Translations under genes and position numbers: made by a program
In this document: positions 8,200-16,901 of the stretch, piece by piece
Layout of the letters: each line of letters begins with the position of its first letter
How positions within the stretch are numbered: the stretch's first letter is position 1
The notes under the pieces: generated by a model
The model's input: only the letters and a program-made list of their open reading frames with translations
Told to the model about the DNA's origin: nothing
The model's database searches: none
Source of the DNA: Burkholderia sp052045245
GTDB lineage: Bacteria; Pseudomonadota; Gammaproteobacteria; Burkholderiales; Burkholderiaceae
DNA: 64,000 nt
Assembly: GCF_052045245.1 (NCBI RefSeq)
Contig: NZ_JBQEON010000024.1
Location: 56,118 to 120,117 of the forward strand
Direction of reading: 5' to 3'

Positions 8200-9342
8200 A
8201 TGAATATCAAGATGCAAAAGCTGTTGCCGATCACCGCTGCGGCGATGCTGTGCGTTGCAGCTGCAAGCAACGCGGCCGCCGATCAAGTCGTCAAGATCGG
8301 CCACGTTGCGCCCTTGACGGGCGGTATTGCACACCTGGGCAAGGACAACGAAAACGGTGCACGTCTCGCAGTCGAGGAGATCAACGCCAAGGGTCTCACG
8401 ATCGGCGGTCAGAAAATCACGCTGCAACTCGATGCGCAGGATGACGCGGCCGACCCGCGCCAGGCCACGCAGGTTGCGCAGAAGCTCGTCGACGACAAGG
8501 TCGTCGCCGTGGTCGGCCACCTGAACTCGGGCACGTCGATCCCGGCCTCGAAGATCTACAGCGATGCGGGCATCGTGCAGATCTCGCCGTCGGCGACCAA
8601 CCCGGCCTACACGCAGCAAGGCTTCAAGACCACGTATCGCGTGGTGGCGACCGATGCGCAGCAGGGCCCGGCACTCGCGAACTACGCGCACTCGAAGGGC
8701 ATCAAGAGCGTTGCGGTGGTCGACGATTCGACCGCCTACGGCCAGGGTCTCGCGAACGAGTTCGAGAAGAAGGCGAAGGCGCTCGGCCTGAAGGTGATGT
8801 CGCACGACGCGACCAACGACAAGGCGGTCGACTTCCGCGCGATTCTGACCAAGATCAAGGGCGAGAATCCGGACGCGATCATGTACGGCGGCATGGACGC
8901 CACCGGCGGCCCGTTCGCGAAACAGGCGAAGCAGCTCGGCCTGCGCGCGAAGATCTTCGCGGGCGACGGCGTGTGCACGGAGAAGCTGGCCGACCTGGCT
9001 GGCGACGCGACCGACAACGTCGTGTGCTCGGAAGCCGGTGCGTCGCTCGAGAAGATGCCGGGCGGCGGCGCGTTCAAGGCGAAGTACGAGAAGCGCTTCG
9101 GCCAGCCGATCCAGATCTACGCACCGTTCACGTATGACGCCGTGTACATCATCGTCGATGCGATGAAGCGCGCGAACTCGACGGACCCGGCGAAGATCCT
9201 CGCGGCGATGCCGGCAACGAACTACACGGGCGTGATCGGCACGACGACCTTCGACTCGAAGGGCGACCTGCAGCACGGCGTGATTTCGCTGTACAACTAC
9301 AAGAGCGGCAAGAAGACGCTGCTCGACGAAGTGAAGATGTAA
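8200..9342 (+). CDS. Branched-chain amino acid ABC transporter substrate-binding protein (LivK-like)
   Basis: A 380-residue periplasmic binding protein of the Leu/Ile/Val family. A signal peptide spans about residues 1-26 with cleavage after ASNAAA, and the mature protein begins with the family signature VVKIGHVAPLTGGIAHLGKDNENGA. The type I periplasmic-binding fold continues with VVGHLNSGTSIPASKIY and DDSTAYGQGLANEFEKKAK. GGAG at 8190-8193 is spaced 6 bases from ATG 8200, deciding against longer in-frame starts. No permease or ATPase genes (livHMGF) lie beside it, so it is an orphan binding protein relying on a transporter encoded elsewhere. Strong codon bias suggests high expression. Ligand preference within branched-chain and related amino acids is inferred. 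Confidence 0.92.
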   Translation: MNIKMQKLLPITAAAMLCVAAASNAAADQVVKIGHVAPLTGGIAHLGKDNENGARLAVEEINAKGLTIGGQKITLQLDAQDDAADPRQATQVAQKLVDDKVVAVVGHLNSGTSIPASKIYSDAGIVQISPSATNPAYTQQGFKTTYRVVATDAQQGPALANYAHSKGIKSVAVVDDSTAYGQGLANEFEKKAKALGLKVMSHDATNDKAVDFRAILTKIKGENPDAIMYGGMDATGGPFAKQAKQLGLRAKIFAGDGVCTEKLADLAGDATDNVVCSEAGASLEKMPGGGAFKAKYEKRFGQPIQIYAPFTYDAVYIIVDAMKRANSTDPAKILAAMPATNYTGVIGTTTFDSKGDLQHGVISLYNYKSGKKTLLDEVKM

Positions 9343-9368
9343 GCTGAAAGGCGGTCGACAGAAGGGGT

Positions 9369-9407
9369 GAAGGCGCGCCTGCGGCAACGCAGGCGCGCCT
9401 TCTTTTT
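9369..9407 (+). terminator. Intrinsic terminator after the binding protein gene
   Basis: Fifteen-base perfect arms (9369-9383 and 9388-9402) with a GCAA loop are followed by five T. Confidence 0.93.
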
Positions 9408-9457
9408 GGCAGCCGGCAGCCTGGCGGCCCGGCGGAGTGCGGCGTGTTGCCGCGCGG

Positions 9458-10672
9458 TCAGATCTTCAGGTGCGCGAGCACCTTTGGCGCGACGAGCGCG
9501 ATGAGTGCCGCGCACAGCGCGACGACCGACAGGCCGACCGTCAGGTTCGCGGTCTGCGCGACCGCGCCGATCACGACCGGACCGAACAGCAGTCCGAAGT
9601 ACGCGAGCCCGGCCACGTGCGCGAGGCCTTCGGCCGCGTGGATGCCTTTCACGCGCGCGGCGGCGGCGAACAGCACGGGCATCATGTTCGCGAGGCCGAG
9701 GCCCATCAGCGTGAAGCCCGTCAGCACGGCGATCGGGTTCGGCAACAGCAGCGCGCCGATCATCCCGGCGCACGCGAGCGATGCGCTCGCGAACACGAGC
9801 TGCGGCGCGCCGAAGCGCGCCCGCACCGCGTCGCCCGCGAAACGCGCGAGCGCCATCCCGCCGGAGAATGCCGCATACGCGGCGCTCGCGAGCGCGGGGC
9901 TCGCCGCGACCACATCGCGCATGTAGACCGTCGCCCAGTCGTACATCGCGCCTTCGGCGATCAGCGCGATCAGCGCGATGCCGCCGAGCATCCACAGCGC
10001 GGGCGAGCGCCAGCGGTGGCCGCCGCCGTGCGCGTGTTCGTGATGCGGCACGTGCGGCAGCACGGCCGGGCTCGCGGCCAGCAGCACCGCCGCGTTGATG
10101 GCCGCCGCGAGCGCCAGATGCACGGCCGGTGCCATGCCGGCCGACAGTAGCGCGCCGCCGACGGCCGCCCCCGACATCCCGCCGATGCTGAACATCCCGT
10201 GCAGCGACGACATGATCGGCTTGCCGAGCGCGAGCTCGACCGCGCTCGCCTCGGCGTTCATCGCGACGTCGAGTGTCGCCATCGAGAAGCCGAACAGCGC
10301 GAGCACGACGAGCAGCATCCAGTAGTCGGGCACGACGAGGATCAGCGCCGCGCACGCGGACATCACGAGCCCGCCCGCGAGGCACGCGGTGCGCGAGCCG
10401 ACGCGCGCGATCCAGCGCGCGATCGTCAGCATCGCGGCGATCGAGCCGCCGGCGACCGCGAACAGCGCGATCGACAGCAGCCCCGGGCTCAGCGCGAACT
10501 TGTCGCGCACGGTGGGCACATGCACGCCCCACGACGCGTACATCATGCCGGCGACGAAGAACAGCGCCATCGTGGCCGTGCGGGCGCGCTGGCGGACCGG
10601 CAAGGCCAGCACGCGATGCGCGTCGGGCGGCGCGGCGAAGTCGGACGAGGATCGGGAGGAGGATTCGGACAC
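9458..10672 (-). CDS. Major facilitator superfamily transporter (YbjJ-like)
   Basis: A 404-residue inner-membrane protein with about 12 hydrophobic segments, beginning near residue 35 (MALFFVAGMMYASWGVHVP). A charged His-rich loop (HHEHAHGGGHRW) about halfway separates the two six-helix halves. The pattern VPTVRDKFALSPGLLSIALF resembles the YbjJ/fucose-permease-like MFS branch; the substrate is unknown. The start is GTG 10672, the last start before the reading frame loses membrane-protein character; the upstream ribosome site is weak (aagag). It diverges from the HugZ-like gene across 275 bases and shares the region of the 9369 terminator at its 3' end. Confidence 0.82.
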   Translation of the reverse strand: MSESSSRSSSDFAAPPDAHRVLALPVRQRARTATMALFFVAGMMYASWGVHVPTVRDKFALSPGLLSIALFAVAGGSIAAMLTIARWIARVGSRTACLAGGLVMSACAALILVVPDYWMLLVVLALFGFSMATLDVAMNAEASAVELALGKPIMSSLHGMFSIGGMSGAAVGGALLSAGMAPAVHLALAAAINAAVLLAASPAVLPHVPHHEHAHGGGHRWRSPALWMLGGIALIALIAEGAMYDWATVYMRDVVAASPALASAAYAAFSGGMALARFAGDAVRARFGAPQLVFASASLACAGMIGALLLPNPIAVLTGFTLMGLGLANMMPVLFAAAARVKGIHAAEGLAHVAGLAYFGLLFGPVVIGAVAQTANLTVGLSVVALCAALIALVAPKVLAHLKI

Positions 10673-10947
10673 GGCATGCTCTTGAAGGGACGATGTGCGG
10701 GCGCGGCGCGCCCGCCGGATTCGTCCGATTCTATCGAACCGCTTACGGTCTTGCCGGCGCGCGGGTCGTTCGACCGACCGCGAGCGTCGCCCACGGCGTG
10801 CGCGCGCCGTGTTGGCCATCCGGCCAATGCGCGGCGGGCCGCTGCCGCGGGTAACATCGAGGCGCAGGTGGCGTCCCCGCCGCGCGCCCGCGTTGCGCGC
10901 CTTGGCCGCCCTGGTCGCCCCCTGGCTTTCCGACTGCAGGAGTCTCC

Positions 10948-11607
10948 GTGAACATCGATCCCGTCCTTGCCGTGCACCTGCTGCACCGCTGCGCGCTCGG
11001 CACGCTCGCGACCCACGCGCGCGATCCGCAAGGTTTTCCTTATCCGACGGTCGTGCCGTTCGCGCCCGATGCCAATCATCGGCCCGTGATTCTCGTGAGC
11101 GGCCTCGCCGAGCACACGCGCAACCTCGTGGCCGATCCGCGCGCGGGTTTCCTCGTCGTCGACGCGCCGGACGGCGACGTGCTGAACGCCGAGCGCGCCA
11201 CGCTGCTCGGCCGCTTCGTGCCGCTCGGCGACGATCCGCATGTCGCCGCGCGCTACACGCGCTATGAACCCGACGCCGCACGTTATCTCGCCCTCGGGGA
11301 TTTCACGTTCTGGGCGCTCGACATCGAGCGGCTGCGTTATATCGGCGGGTTCGGCCGGATGGGCTGGGTCGACGGCACCGGGCTCGATGCGCTGCCGCCC
11401 CTCGGATTCGACGCCGAGCGGGCGTTGTGGGACGCGTACGACGCGAGCGATGCGCGCCGCGACGGGCTCGAGCTGCTCGGCGTCGACCGCCACGGCGCCG
11501 ACTGGCGCTGCGACGGCCGCCGCGTGCGCACGCCGTTCGACCCCGTGCCGGGTGACGCCGGCGCGCTGCGCACGCAGTTGATTGAGCGCGCGCGGGATGT
11601 GACGTGA
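10948..11607 (+). CDS. HugZ-family / pyridoxamine 5'-phosphate oxidase-like protein
   Basis: A 219-residue protein of the split-barrel flavin/haem-binding fold. The N-terminus (LLHRCALGTLATHARDPQGFPYPTVVPFA) matches the start of the barrel in HugZ-like proteins; VLNAERATLLGRFVPL and YIGGFGRMGWV near residues 70-150 are also typical. The C-terminal part resembles the DUF2470-type domain. Related proteins bind haem and degrade it, or are flavin-binding proteins of unknown function; I cannot choose. GTG 10948 has AGGAG 5 bases upstream (10938-10942). No haem uptake genes are adjacent. Confidence 0.75.
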   Translation: MNIDPVLAVHLLHRCALGTLATHARDPQGFPYPTVVPFAPDANHRPVILVSGLAEHTRNLVADPRAGFLVVDAPDGDVLNAERATLLGRFVPLGDDPHVAARYTRYEPDAARYLALGDFTFWALDIERLRYIGGFGRMGWVDGTGLDALPPLGFDAERALWDAYDASDARRDGLELLGVDRHGADWRCDGRRVRTPFDPVPGDAGALRTQLIERARDVT

Positions 11608-11961
11608 CGTCGCGGGTCCGCCTTGCCGGTCGAGCGGAAGTGGCCGCGCGATTTTCGCAAACTTGTCGCCGGATGAAAGCTTTGATTTTCCCATATGCAG
11701 GGTAATTGCGTATGTTGATAGGCCTAATACCAGATCGGTAATGTCCTAATCTCTATGCAACAGGGTAAAAATTTGAGAAAAGGCCGTGGCCGGTCAAAAT
11801 GACATGCGCGAATTTCAATTGATCTCGGGATTTTCGTGAATCCCGCTTCTATCAAAACTTTTTTGTGCTAATCTCTGCCTTCGAAAATCCGAGGCACAAA
11901 TATTCCATGAATGGTGAGCCGGCTGCAGACCGGCGCCATTGGTCACATAGAAAGGGAAACT
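11608..11961 (+). other. AT-rich leader region of the H-NS-like gene
   Basis: This 354-base gap is clearly more AT-rich than its neighbours and holds no gene. The stretch ctaatctct occurs twice (about 11745 and 11868), the second in a possible -10 context. AT-rich DNA upstream of an H-NS-type gene is expected if the protein autoregulates, but that is inference. Confidence 0.35.
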
Positions 11962-12255
11962 ATGTCTTCTTACAAGGACCTGCTGGCCCAGCGGGAGAAG
12001 CTGGAGAAGCAAATCGAAGAAGCAAAGTCGCGCGAATACGCCGAAGTGCTGAATGACGTGAAGCAGAAAATTGCCGACTACGGCTTTTCGCTCGCCGAAC
12101 TCGGCCTCAGCCGCGCGAAGGCAGGCAAGGTCGGTCGCCCGCGCGCAGGCGTGGCAGCCAAGTATCGTGATCCGGAAACGGGCGCGACGTGGTCGGGCCG
12201 TGGCAAGCCGCCGCGCTGGATCGCCGGCAAGAACCGCGAACAGTTTGCGATTTAA
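11962..12255 (+). CDS. H-NS family nucleoid-associated protein
   Basis: A 97-residue H-NS-like protein: an N-terminal coiled-coil oligomerisation region (residues about 2-45, SYKDLLAQREKLEKQIEEAK) and a C-terminal DNA-binding domain carrying the signature YRDPETGATWSGRGKPPRWI. It is of the short Burkholderia/Bordetella type (BpH3-like), which binds AT-rich DNA and silences acquired genes. ATG 11962 follows aaaggga (11953-11959) closely and matches the M-S-S-Y start of relatives. It is probably monocistronic, ending at the terminator at 12286-12317. Such a silencer is relevant to the lower-GC T6SS module at 20.5-26.7 kb, though no binding is shown. Confidence 0.93.
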   Translation: MSSYKDLLAQREKLEKQIEEAKSREYAEVLNDVKQKIADYGFSLAELGLSRAKAGKVGRPRAGVAAKYRDPETGATWSGRGKPPRWIAGKNREQFAI

Positions 12256-12285
12256 ACAGTCGTTTAAGTCGTAGTCTCAAAAAGA

Positions 12286-12317
12286 GCCGCGTATCCGTCG
12301 AGGAGCGCGGCTTTTTT
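12286..12317 (+). terminator. Intrinsic terminator of the H-NS-like gene
   Basis: GCCGCG (12286-12291) pairs with CGCGGC (12306-12311), followed by six T. Confidence 0.85.
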
Positions 12318-12492
12318 GTACCTGGCGCGGCAATGTATGCGTTTTGTCATGAAAATGTCATGAGCGGGGTGTGAATGGAAATGCGACCCGTTCGCATAAG
12401 CGGTTGATTTAAAGGGAAAATTTTGGGTTATCGGAGTGTCCCGCGGGCTGCGTTTGGTAGAATTTCGTATCCCAACCGATATCTCGTATTTC

Positions 12493-13650
12493 ATGTCCAC
12501 GTTTTCAGCCGACGCGCAAAGCGCGGATAAGCACGCGGTTGCGCGCAAGAGCACGTTCGTCAGTATCGTGCTGAATGTCGTGCTCGCGACTTTTCAGATC
12601 GCCGTGGGCGTGGTGGCGCATTCGCAGGCATTGATTGCCGATGGCGTCCATTCGATTTCCGATTTGATCTCGGATTTTGTCGTACTGGTCGCGAATCGCC
12701 ATAGTGGTGCATCGCCGGATGCCGATCACAATTACGGACACAGCCGTTACGAGACCGTCGCGTCGCTGTTTCTCGGCGCGATCCTGATCGCGGTCGGTAT
12801 CGGCATGCTCTGGCGCGCCGGCAACCGTCTCGTCAATCTCGAAAACATTCCGGCCGTCCATTTTTCCGCGTTGATCGTCGCGCTGACCGTGCTCGTATCG
12901 AAAGAGGCGCTGTTCCGCTACATGCTGCGCGAAGCGCGGCGCGTGCGTTCGGCGATGCTGGTGGCGAACGCATGGCATGCGCGCTCGGACGCCGCCTCGT
13001 CGCTCGTCGTCGCGATCGGCATCGTCGGCAGTCTGGCCGGTGTGCGGCTGCTCGATCCGATCGCCGCCGCGATCGTCGGCTTCATGGTCGCGCGCATGGG
13101 CTGGACGTTCGGCTATGACGCGTTGCAGGACCTGTCGGATCGCGCGCTCGACACCGACGCGTCGGCCGAGATTCGCGCGCTGCTCGCGGCGACGCCGGGC
13201 GTGCGCGACGTGCACGACCTGCGCACGCGCAAGATGGGCGATGCGGCGCTGGTCGACGCGCACATCCTGGTCGACCCGATGATTTCCGTATCCGAAGGGC
13301 ACTACATCGCGGAAACCGCGCGCGCACACGTGCTGCGCGACCCGCGCGTGCTCGACGCGCTGATCCACGTCGATCCCGAGAACGACGCGGCGCGGCGCCC
13401 GGCGCTCGCGCTGCCGCCGCGCGACGAGATCGCGGCGCGGCTCGAGGCCGCACTGGCGCAGCGCGGGCTGCATGCGGCCGCGATCAACCTGCACTACCTG
13501 AGCACGGGGCTCGAGATCGACGTGACGCTCGACGCCGGCGCGGACGAAGCCGACGCGGCGTTGGCCGGCCGGCTCGACGTCGATACGCTGAAGCGCCAGT
13601 TCGGCGCGCGCCGGATCGGCTTCACGCGCGGGCTGCCCACGCCGGCGTGA
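12493..13650 (+). CDS. Cation diffusion facilitator (CDF) family transporter
   Basis: A 385-residue inner-membrane metal efflux protein. Six hydrophobic segments cover residues about 20-215. The CDF metal site is present twice as H-x3-D: His53/Asp57 in ADGVHSISD and HARSD in the fifth segment. A long C-terminal cytoplasmic domain follows (VHDLRTRKMGDAALVDAHILVDP), as in Zn/Fe/Mn exporters; the metal is not readable. ATG 12493 is preferred over an in-frame GTG at 12436 because a -10-like TAGAAT sits at 12458-12463, between the two. The ribosome site is poor. It is convergent with the Lrp gene, only 25 bases apart. Confidence 0.88.
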   Translation: MSTFSADAQSADKHAVARKSTFVSIVLNVVLATFQIAVGVVAHSQALIADGVHSISDLISDFVVLVANRHSGASPDADHNYGHSRYETVASLFLGAILIAVGIGMLWRAGNRLVNLENIPAVHFSALIVALTVLVSKEALFRYMLREARRVRSAMLVANAWHARSDAASSLVVAIGIVGSLAGVRLLDPIAAAIVGFMVARMGWTFGYDALQDLSDRALDTDASAEIRALLAATPGVRDVHDLRTRKMGDAALVDAHILVDPMISVSEGHYIAETARAHVLRDPRVLDALIHVDPENDAARRPALALPPRDEIAARLEAALAQRGLHAAAINLHYLSTGLEIDVTLDAGADEADAALAGRLDVDTLKRQFGARRIGFTRGLPTPA

Positions 13651-13675
13651 GTGGCGCAGGCGAGCGGGCCGCGCG

Positions 13676-14146
13676 TTACAGCGGCAGCTGCGTGTCGAAC
13701 TTGATTTCGCGCAGCACGACGCTCGTGCGCACCTGCGACACGGCCGGGATCTTGAAGATCCGCTCATGCAGGAAGACGTCGTAGGCCTTGATGTCGGGTG
13801 CGACGATCTTGAGGATGTAATCGGCTTCGCCCGTCGTGCTGTAGCACTCGGTGACTTCCGGGCAGGTCGCGATCTCGCGCTCGAACTGCTCGACGCCGCC
13901 TTCGTTGTGGCGGGTCAGGTGCACGTGCGCGAGCGCGCATACGTGCAGGCCGAGCTTCTCGCGATCGAGCAGCGCGGTGTAGCGCTGGATCACGCCGGAC
14001 TGCTCCATGTCCTTGATGCGGCGCCAGCACGGCGTGCTCGACAGGCCGACCTGGTCGGAGATTTCCTGTACGGAACGGCGCGCGTCGAGCTGCAACAGGC
14101 GAAGGATTTTTTGCGAAAAGGAATCGAGCGTCACCTGCGCCTCCAT
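13676..14146 (-). CDS. Lrp/AsnC family transcriptional regulator
   Basis: A 156-residue Lrp-type regulator. The N-terminal winged helix-turn-helix covers residues about 6-65 (ILRLLQLDARRSVQEISDQVG, then LSSTPCWRRIKDMEQSGVI). The C-terminal RAM ligand-binding and oligomerisation domain covers about 70-150 (CPEVTECYSTTGEADYILKI). Length is typical. It faces away from the exonuclease gene. No linked amino acid gene reveals its target; the adjacent gap 14147-14225 is short. A second, different Lrp-like gene lies at 55398. Confidence 0.92.
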   Translation of the reverse strand: MEAQVTLDSFSQKILRLLQLDARRSVQEISDQVGLSSTPCWRRIKDMEQSGVIQRYTALLDREKLGLHVCALAHVHLTRHNEGGVEQFEREIATCPEVTECYSTTGEADYILKIVAPDIKAYDVFLHERIFKIPAVSQVRTSVVLREIKFDTQLPL

Positions 14147-14225
14147 GCGGCAGCTACAACACGCTAAATGTTAGAGGGCCGGGAAAGGAAAGGCAATCTG
14201 ACGGCGTGCAACTGAGCGAGATTCG

Positions 14226-14885
14226 CTAATTTGCGCGCGGATCCGTGGGGTTTTGTCCCGCCCCTGCCTGTTCCGATCGATCGGTATCGGCCACCGCCAG
14301 GCCGGCCAGCGCGGCCTGCTGACGGCGCAGGTCGGCCAGCATGTTGCAGAACAGGGCGCCTTGCTCGATCGCATCGTCAAGCGCGACGTGCGTGTGCGGA
14401 TGATCGTCGAACCAGTGCTTCGGAAAGCGCGGCTTGATCGCCTTGCGATACGGCAGGCCCGTCATTGCGAACGCGAGCGTCTTGATGTCGAGCGCCGACC
14501 ACGAGAACGGACAGCGTCCCGCGAAACGCATCATGTACCAGAACATGAAGGTGAAATCGAAGCCGGCCGGCATCGCGACGAACACCGGCTTGCCCGGCAG
14601 CGCCTCGACCCACTCGACGTACGCGACCAGCGCCGCTTCGGGCGCCTGCAGGTCGCGGCGGCACGCGGCCCATGCTGCCGGCTCCGTCTTCCACCACGCT
14701 TCCTGCACCGGATGGGCCTGGGCGCCGGGCAGCGTCTCGAGGTTCGCCGAGAACGTCGCGATCAGCTGCTTGTCCTCGGTATAGGCGGCCGACGCGAAGC
14801 TCAGCATCGAGTGCGGGCCGGGAATCGGGCCGTCGGCCTCGACGTCGGTGCTGACGTAGATTTCGGGGATCGCGGTCTGGTTCAT
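14226..14885 (-). CDS. DEDDh-type 3'-5' exonuclease family protein
   Basis: A 219-residue protein with the three exonuclease motifs of the DnaQ-like fold: STDVEADG (Asp14, Glu16), SALDIKTLA in the middle (Asp), and HTHVALDDA near residue 180, giving the His and Asp of DEDDh. It lacks polymerase or other fused domains, so it is a stand-alone nuclease of unassigned substrate, possibly RNase T-like. Its ATG overlaps the stop of the upstream metallo-hydrolase gene (ATGA at 14885-14882), so the two are translationally coupled and form a two-gene operon. Confidence 0.78.
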   Translation of the reverse strand: MNQTAIPEIYVSTDVEADGPIPGPHSMLSFASAAYTEDKQLIATFSANLETLPGAQAHPVQEAWWKTEPAAWAACRRDLQAPEAALVAYVEWVEALPGKPVFVAMPAGFDFTFMFWYMMRFAGRCPFSWSALDIKTLAFAMTGLPYRKAIKPRFPKHWFDDHPHTHVALDDAIEQGALFCNMLADLRRQQAALAGLAVADTDRSEQAGAGQNPTDPRAN

Positions 14886-15526
14886 CCGAACACCTTGTCG
14901 GACACGAACGGGTTCGTGCGGCGCTCGTCGCCGAAGGTTGACACCGGGCCGTGGCCCGGCACGAACGTGACGTCGTCGCCGAGCGGCCACAGCTTCTCCT
15001 TGATCGAACGCACGAGGTCCGCGTGGTTGCCGCGCGGGAAGTCGGTACGGCCGATCGAGCCGGCGAACAGCACGTCGCCGACGATCGCGACGCGATGCGC
15101 GCGGCTGAAGAACACGACGTGGCCGGGCGTGTGGCCCGGGCAGTGATAGACCTCGAGCGTCTCGTCGCCGAACTGCACGGTGTCGCCGTCGTTCAGCCAG
15201 TGGTCCGGCTCGAACGTTTCGGCGGCCGGGAAGCCGAAGCGCTGGCTCTGCATCGGCAGTTGCTCGATCCAGAAACGCTCGTCTTCCTGCGGCCCGACGA
15301 TCGGCACGCCGTAGTGCGTCGCGAGCGCTTTCGCGCCCGCGCAGTGATCGACGTGGCCGTGCGTGAGCAGCACCTTCTCGACCTGCACGTTCTGTCGCGC
15401 GATCTCCTGCTCGATCCGTTCGAGATCGCCGCCCGGATCGACGACAGCGGCGCGGCCGGTCTTCTCGCACACGAGCAGCGAGCAGTTCTGCTGGAACGGC
15501 GTGACCGGAATGAGCGTGACTTTCAT
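14882..15526 (-). CDS. MBL-fold metallo-hydrolase (glyoxalase II-like)
   Basis: A 214-residue metallo-beta-lactamase-fold hydrolase. The metal motif THGHVDH gives His56, His58, Asp60 and His61; CPGHTPGH supplies another His near 135 and IVGDVLFAGSIGR the bridging Asp. Short proteins of this layout act as hydroxyacylglutathione or other thioester hydrolases. ATG 15526 has no Shine-Dalgarno sequence (the preceding bases read gcctcc), an unusual start shared with paaA at 62255. It is translationally coupled to the downstream exonuclease. Confidence 0.87.
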   Translation of the reverse strand: MKVTLIPVTPFQQNCSLLVCEKTGRAAVVDPGGDLERIEQEIARQNVQVEKVLLTHGHVDHCAGAKALATHYGVPIVGPQEDERFWIEQLPMQSQRFGFPAAETFEPDHWLNDGDTVQFGDETLEVYHCPGHTPGHVVFFSRAHRVAIVGDVLFAGSIGRTDFPRGNHADLVRSIKEKLWPLGDDVTFVPGHGPVSTFGDERRTNPFVSDKVFG

Positions 15527-15680
15527 GGAGGCACCGGCGGCTAAAAGGAGCGATTGTACCGGTCGCGCGTGCTGCCTGCCGCTCGTGCGGCGTGGCGTCG
15601 GTCGCGTGCGTCCGGGCAATCCCGGAGCATCCCGATTGTTACCGCCATAGAGAGAATCAATGGTTCGGACGGGGTGCTTT

Positions 15681-15709
15681 TCGAGATGACCTTTTGGTTT
15701 ATGTATAAT
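15681..15709 (+). promoter_or_regulatory. Strong sigma-70-type promoter upstream of rlpA
   Basis: TCGAGA (15681-15686) and a perfect TATAAT (15704-15709) are separated by 17 bases. Transcription would begin near 15716 on the plus strand, about 470 bases before rlpA. It diverges from the metallo-hydrolase gene. Confidence 0.7.
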
Positions 15710-15715
15710 GCCGCC

Positions 15716-16185
15716 CATTGCACGTGAATTTCACGCAATTCGCTGGTGTTTCGGCCCCGTTAAACGAGGGCGTCGGATTCACCGTCAAGCATCGACCGCC
15801 GGGGAGTCCGGCGGTGTATCCAGCACCGAACGTTCGGTGCTCACGTCTTGTCCGGCCGGGCGCTGCGCGCCCGCCTGCGGCCCTGCTGCCGCGCCGCCGG
15901 ATGAGGCCTGTGCCGCCGTTCCTGTGCGTTGGCTGTACGCGACGCGCGCGAACGTGAAAGCCATGTTCGATGGCGGCATGTGGGGTCTGGTCAGGCTGCC
16001 GGGGACAGGTTGCGCCAGACGTGAAAACTAATCAGGACGGTTGCGGCACTGACGAAAGCCGCGCCCATGCTAGCCGCCTGCTCGCCATCCGAGCGGGGCG
16101 TGCACGCATTTGCCGTCCGGGCCGCGTATCTGCGTTGTTGAGCAGCGTTGTATCGGTGCGGCCCGAACCAGAAGGCGACACGTCG
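15716..16185 (+). ncRNA. Long structured non-coding leader of rlpA, or an independent RNA
   Basis: Between the promoter at 15681-15709 and rlpA no plus-strand frame shows the local third-position GC bias. Several stem-loops follow each other: CGTGAA/TTCACG (15723-15735), CCGCCGG/CCGGCGG (15796-15814), the 18-base perfect palindrome 15823-15840 (GCACCGAACGTTCGGTGC), GGGCGC/GCGCCC (15858-15872), and GTCTGG/CCAGAC (15985-16020). No T-run terminator is seen before rlpA, so a 470-base 5' leader is the simplest reading. I tested by eye for 6S RNA, RNase P, SRP RNA and tmRNA signatures and found none. It could still be a processed small RNA. Confidence 0.35.
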
Positions 16186-16797
16186 ATGAATTTTCGATTT
16201 CCGACTCGATTCGGGACCATTGCGTTATTTTTTGCGCTGACGGGCTGTGCGGTACCACCCAGCCAGACCACCGGCAGCGCCAACCAGAAGAACGCGGTCA
16301 GCAAGACGGCCGCTGCCGCGAAAGCGGACGACGACAAGCAGCAACTGACTTTCGATTCCGCGCTGGCATCGATGCCGGCTGCCGACAGCAAGGACGCGAA
16401 GAAATCGTCGCTGGCGGATGCCGAGCCGATCGACGGCAAGGACGTGTCCGACTTCCGTCAGACGGGCCGGGCATCGTGGTATGGCCGGGATTTCCATGGC
16501 CGCCGCACCGCGAACGGCGAGCGCTTCAACATGAATGCGCTGACCGCCGCGCATCGCACGCTGCCGCTATCTTCGTACATCAAGGTGACGAACGCGTTGA
16601 CCGGCAAGTGGGTCGTCGTGAAAGTGAACGATCGCGGGCCGTACAAGCGCGGCCGCGTGCTTGACCTGTCGTATGCGGCCGCCAAGATGATCGGCCTCGT
16701 GCATGCCGGCACCGGTCGCGTGAAGATCGAGGGGCTGTCGCCGCAGGAAGCGCGCGACGCACGCGACGAAATGTTCGCATCGCTGTCGTCGAAGTAA
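16186..16797 (+). CDS. rlpA: RlpA-family septal ring lipoprotein (putative lytic transglycosylase)
   Basis: A 203-residue lipoprotein: signal peptide with lipobox LTGC (Cys18), a low-complexity linker to about residue 80, then a double-psi beta-barrel domain (GRASWYGRDFHGRRTANGERF through VNDRGPYKRGRVLDLSYAAA). The residues needed in active RlpA are present: Glu in the NGERF motif, His in AHRTLP and Asp in VNDRGP. RlpA cleaves glycan strands lacking stem peptides at the division site. The C-terminal SPOR domain of longer RlpA proteins is absent, so septal targeting by denuded glycan is not expected from this protein alone. It follows a 470-base leader. Confidence 0.87.
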   Translation: MNFRFPTRFGTIALFFALTGCAVPPSQTTGSANQKNAVSKTAAAAKADDDKQQLTFDSALASMPAADSKDAKKSSLADAEPIDGKDVSDFRQTGRASWYGRDFHGRRTANGERFNMNALTAAHRTLPLSSYIKVTNALTGKWVVVKVNDRGPYKRGRVLDLSYAAAKMIGLVHAGTGRVKIEGLSPQEARDARDEMFASLSSK

Positions 16798-16829
16798 CGA
16801 CGTCACGCCGCGGTTCGTCCGCGCGATGC

Positions 16830-16859
16830 AAAAAGGGCTGCCATCGGGCAGCCCTTTTT
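16830..16859. terminator. Bidirectional terminator between rlpA and rsmI
   Basis: A5, GGGCTGCC (16835-16842), loop, GGCAGCCC (16847-16854), T5. It lies between two convergent genes and fits both. Confidence 0.92.
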
Positions 16860-16901
16860 GGTTTCCGCGGGTCGGGCGGCGCATGTCGCCCCCCGCCTGC
16901 T

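Noticed and set aside
15785..15979. A 64-codon minus-strand frame upstream of rlpA with some codon bias
   Set aside because: No ribosome site, low-complexity Ala/Gly/Gln sequence and strong RNA-like palindromes; kept only as a doubtful alternative to the structured leader.
15716..16185. 6S RNA, RNase P RNA, SRP RNA or tmRNA in the rlpA leader
   Set aside because: None of the conserved sequence elements of these RNAs could be found by eye.
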